In this document: piece after piece, positions 61,526 through 64,000 of the stretch
How positions within the stretch are numbered: the first letter of the stretch is position 1
Layout: every line of letters begins with the position of its first letter
Assembly: GCA_039208375.1 (NCBI GenBank)
Contig: JBCCRC010000011.1
Coordinates: 3,253 to 67,252, forward strand
Origin: JANQPC01 sp039208375
GTDB taxonomy: Bacteria; Pseudomonadota; Alphaproteobacteria; Rhodobacterales; Rhodobacteraceae
DNA: 64,000 nucleotides
Reading direction: 5' to 3'
Translations under genes and position numbers: made by a program
Notes under the pieces: model-generated
Seen by the model: only the letters and a program-made list of their open reading frames with translations
Told to the model about the DNA's origin: nothing
The model's database searches: none

Positions 61526-63199
61526 TTAGCCCGGACGGGTGTTCGGGAGTTCCATATGCTTCAGTGCTTCGTTAATCACTTCCACGCTGCGAGACGCGGG
61601 TAGCGCATAGTCCGGCGCATGCATCGCGTCAGTGCCGAAATCGGGATCCACCTGCCGAAGCCGGCGAAACATCGCATGGGCCTTGTCGGTGGCCCCAGAC
61701 AGCGCATAGCTCGCCACAAGATGGCGCATGACGGGTAGAAAATCCGGGCGCTTGGCAAGCACCTGTTCGCCGATCCGAATGGCCTGATCGTGGCGGCCCG
61801 AGAGCGTTGCCGCGATCGCTGCGGAACTGTCGTAATAGTATCGGTAAGGGCTGTAGCGTCCGAGGCGGCGGGCGATGTCAGCCGCCTTGCGCGCCACATC
61901 CAACTCACCGCTATAGATTGCATTCATAGCCGTGGCGTCCCACCCGAAAGCCAGGTTAGGAAGGGAGCGTCGGCTCTCGGCCAGAAGCTCACGCGAGGTA
62001 GCCAAATCCCGCCGCACAAATCCTTCATAATGCCCGGCAATCGCAAGAACGACAGCGTTCGAGGGTTCCGCCTCGAGCGCCCTTTCCAAAAGCTCGCCCG
62101 CGCGCATCACGCTCTCTTCGCACGGGTCGTGGCGCTCGCCGATCAGCAGCGGTATCGCGAATGAGCGCCAGGCTTGCGCGTTGGCGGAATAATGCGGGCC
62201 ATCGAAGCCTGCCAAAATCTCGCTGGAATCCACAATCCCTTCGCGTGACAGCGCAAAAAGCTGGTGCACAGCGGCATAAAGTGTAGGGCGGCTGGATCGT
62301 CCGGGCTGGCGCATCACCACTGCCTCGATCGAGTCCACCGCGCCCATTACAAACTCATCGATCGTCTGCGAGGAAATCGCGATCGCGGTCTCCCAATCGG
62401 TGCCGATCGATGCAGTCCAGACCACCTTGCCCGAGGCCGGTACGCGGGCCAGGATGGTGATCTGGAGCTCTCGCGCGACGAGGGAGACGCGTACCTCAAC
62501 CAGCACCGGGGGGCAGAGAACGCTCTCTGTCGCCCGGCCAGCAAGCTGGTTGCTCTCCATATCGCGCAGGTCATAGGTTTCGACGAAGCCATTGTGGCGA
62601 AACGTCGTTTCGACGGAATTTGTGATCCGCTCTGCAACAACTTCGGCCAGTGGATCGTCGGCGATCACAACGGGACTGCCGATCAGGATGCAGGGCGCGG
62701 CTTCGAAGACCACCGGCGCATCGGGCGCGGCGGGCCCCGGGTCGACCATAGCGCCCCGGTCCTCTTCCACGCGAGCCTCGAACGCAGTGCGTTCTTCGCG
62801 CAGCCAGTCTTCCCCGTCTTCATCCAGCCGAGGCGCGTCTTCGAAGAAAACCGCGCGGGTATCGCTGCCGGGGTCAAGGGCGATATCCATGCCGGTGAGC
62901 CAAACATGCTCGTAGTCGGCCTGTAACGCATCGCTCCACGGCGCAATCGATTTGCGCAGGGCGTGCAGAGACTGGCGCAGCGAGTTACTGGCCTGATCCT
63001 CAAACGACCGGCCCCATAACCGCACTTTAAGCCACTCGCGGGAGCGTCGCCTATCGCGCGCGGTCGCAAGCATTGCCAAAAGTACGCGACCTTTCTTTTC
63101 GGAAATTCGGATCTCGCGGCCTTCGGGATCGGCAAGCCGGAAGTTTCCGACAAGCGACAGCTTCAAACGATCCTGATCACCTCCGGTGATCTTACCCAT
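61526..63199 (-). CDS. SARP-like winged-helix regulator with TPR-type C-terminus
   Basis: A 557-aa protein. The first ~110 residues form an OmpR/SARP-type winged helix: RLKLSLVGNFRLADPEGREIRISEKKGRVLLAMLA, then SREWLKVRLWGRSFEDQASNSLRQSLHALRKSI, the SARP pattern. A central region (ILIGSPVVIADDPLAEVVAERI) resembles a periplasmic-type or sensor fold, and the C-terminal part has helical repeats (ALEAEPSNAVVLAIAGHYEG, AYALSGATDKAHAMFRRLRQVDPDF) like TPRs. ATG 63199 is preferred; an ATG at 63334 overlaps the upstream stop but has poor codon bias. It may regulate the adjacent genes. Confidence 0.82.
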   Translation of the reverse strand: MGKITGGDQDRLKLSLVGNFRLADPEGREIRISEKKGRVLLAMLATARDRRRSREWLKVRLWGRSFEDQASNSLRQSLHALRKSIAPWSDALQADYEHVWLTGMDIALDPGSDTRAVFFEDAPRLDEDGEDWLREERTAFEARVEEDRGAMVDPGPAAPDAPVVFEAAPCILIGSPVVIADDPLAEVVAERITNSVETTFRHNGFVETYDLRDMESNQLAGRATESVLCPPVLVEVRVSLVARELQITILARVPASGKVVWTASIGTDWETAIAISSQTIDEFVMGAVDSIEAVVMRQPGRSSRPTLYAAVHQLFALSREGIVDSSEILAGFDGPHYSANAQAWRSFAIPLLIGERHDPCEESVMRAGELLERALEAEPSNAVVLAIAGHYEGFVRRDLATSRELLAESRRSLPNLAFGWDATAMNAIYSGELDVARKAADIARRLGRYSPYRYYYDSSAAIAATLSGRHDQAIRIGEQVLAKRPDFLPVMRHLVASYALSGATDKAHAMFRRLRQVDPDFGTDAMHAPDYALPASRSVEVINEALKHMELPNTRPG

Positions 63200-63330
63200 C
63201 GGTCCATCCCCGCCAAATCCGTCGCCCCCGCCGGCCCTTACAAGGCTCTCCGCATCTAGAGTACGCGGAAGCACGCAGCCTTGTGAACCGTGCAAACCGC
63301 CCCTGGCTATTCGTTTGTCGCGCAGGATGA

Positions 63331-63864
63331 TCATTGCGTACCGGCCCCCGGCCGAAGATCCTGGCCAGAAAACTCGCTTGGCAGCAGCTCGTTATCCCAC
63401 GGCACGTAGGCGGCACTGAAATGCACCGTGGCACCAGGTTCGTTCTCGCCCAACAAAAGGCATCGTTCGGCAGCCGCTCGTGTGCGCGCACCAGGCTTAA
63501 GCCGGGCAGACCCGCGCAAAGCAAGCGTTTGGCCGGTCTGTTCGAGAAAGAAATATCCATCCCCCCCGATGAATTGACCGCGTATTTTACTGCCCTCCGG
63601 GGGAGAGCGTTCTACAAGGAACATCTCTCCCCCATCGGGGCCCTGCGAGACGAGTGTTGCGCATAACACAAGGTCGGGACTGAGCCTTGACGGGGCTTCG
63701 CTTTCAAGCCCCGTGCACGCGCCGGCATTGGAGATACTCAAAAATTCATTCCGCCCGCCCGATCGAGACACAATCAGAAACTCGTTACGTTCGGTGATGA
63801 TCGTTTGGGGATGCCAATAGCTTGCCGTTGCACGCCGGTTTTGCATGGCAATGAAAAACGTCAC
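63331..63864 (-). CDS. Protein of unknown function upstream of the SARP-like regulator
   Basis: A 177-aa protein not recognised. The start is GTG 63864, with AAAGGAG about 10 bases upstream. The sequence has no signal peptide; it looks beta-rich (EFLIVSRSGGRNEFLSISNAG, FLVERSPPEGSKIRGQFIGG, YFFLEQTGQTLAL). The stop lies in ATGA with a possible upstream start of the regulator gene, so it probably belongs to the same transcript. It may be a partner of the phosphatase-protease or the regulator; this is inference. Confidence 0.6.
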   Translation of the reverse strand: MTFFIAMQNRRATASYWHPQTIITERNEFLIVSRSGGRNEFLSISNAGACTGLESEAPSRLSPDLVLCATLVSQGPDGGEMFLVERSPPEGSKIRGQFIGGDGYFFLEQTGQTLALRGSARLKPGARTRAAAERCLLLGENEPGATVHFSAAYVPWDNELLPSEFSGQDLRPGAGTQ

Positions 63865-63940
63865 TTGCTCAAAACTCCTTTCTCCCCCCGCAGGGTGATT
63901 CCAAGCATGGGATCAGCATGTAAGGGCGGCGTCGTGCGCT

Positions 63941-63960
63941 GCGTTAAAGAAGCGTTAAAG
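63941..63960 (-). promoter_or_regulatory. 9-bp direct repeat, 11-bp period, upstream of the SARP-like locus
   Basis: GCGTTAAAG occurs at 63941-63949 and 63952-63960, exactly 11 bp apart (one helix turn). It lies 77-96 bases upstream of the GTG 63864, on the promoter side. SARP regulators bind direct repeats at 11- or 22-bp period, so this could be the operator of the local regulator. The repeat is seen; the link is inference. Confidence 0.5.
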
Positions 63961-64000
63961 CCTCATCTTTTTATTAATATTGTTTATTTTCATATATTTA

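Noticed and set aside
63199..63334. Longer start of the SARP-like gene at 63334
   Set aside because: It overlaps the upstream stop in ATGA, but the added 45 residues are Gly/Arg-rich with rare codons and no domain, while ATG 63199 begins just before the winged helix. Not fully excluded.
1..64000. CRISPR arrays, IS elements, prophage genes, rRNA
   Set aside because: No regularly spaced repeats, transposase or integrase motifs, phage structural proteins or rRNA-like stretches were recognised.

Overview
The window reads as chromosomal DNA of a GC-rich alphaproteobacterium of the Rhodobacterales (Roseobacter/Paracoccaceae) type. This rests on an archaeal-type class I lysyl-tRNA synthetase, a complex I NDUFS4-like subunit, a long-form UrtB, an assimilatory nitrate operon with NasS/NasT, and small families such as DUF6502/DUF5666, DUF465 and DUF427. 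The species cannot be named from sequence alone. No phage, IS element, CRISPR array or replication origin was seen.

Layout. (1) 1-245: the end of a dihydroxyacetone kinase DhaL-like gene. (2) 978-7019: the complete urea ABC transporter urtABCDE, with a strong hairpin in the urtA leader and another after urtA. (3) 7055-15893: housekeeping genes, including acetyl-CoA synthetase, universal stress protein, beta-carbonic anhydrase, uvrB, an NDUFS4-like protein and a GNAT. (4) 15955-16031: tRNA-Arg(UCU). (5) 16081-22629: a surface-glycan cassette of three glycosyltransferases, an FkbM-FkbM-GT11 fusion and a methyltransferase-like protein. (6) 22598-24968: glpD and its DeoR-type regulator, with a 10-bp palindromic operator. 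(7) 25028-35558: lysS, TerB-like protein, secreted phosphoesterase, Tat-exported DUF3500 protein, clpS, ettA, a cold-shock gene, dodecin, a DUF4344 metallopeptidase and small proteins. (8) 35565-40470: a compact five-gene minus-strand operon (acyltransferase, formyltransferase, luciferase-like monooxygenase, stand-alone adenylation enzyme, carrier protein) that looks like a small biosynthetic pathway built on a carrier-bound amino acid. (9) 40944-43115: three secreted proteins of unknown function, two of them tandem paralogues. (10) 43570-56684: nitrate assimilation, nasT-nasS followed by nrtA-nrtB-nrtC-nirB-nirD-nasA-cysG. Between nasS and nrtA lies a leader RNA with two hexaloop hairpins and an overlapping terminator, the layout expected for ANTAR (NasT) antitermination. 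(11) 56681-59274: cobU and a DUF6502/DUF5666 pair. (12) 59370-63864: a 697-aa PAP2-type phosphatase/subtilisin fusion starting with twelve Thr-Lys repeats, a SARP-like winged-helix/TPR regulator and an unknown protein. A 9-bp direct repeat at 11-bp spacing lies upstream of the last.

How the parts work together. Nitrogen supply dominates: urea uptake, and nitrate uptake, reduction to nitrite and then ammonium, plus sirohaem made by CysG for the nitrite reductase, all apparently under NasS/NasT control at the leader RNA. The two loci most likely to be poorly described are the carrier-protein operon (8) and the PAP2-subtilase/SARP locus (12). Functions there are inferred from domains and gene order, not known.
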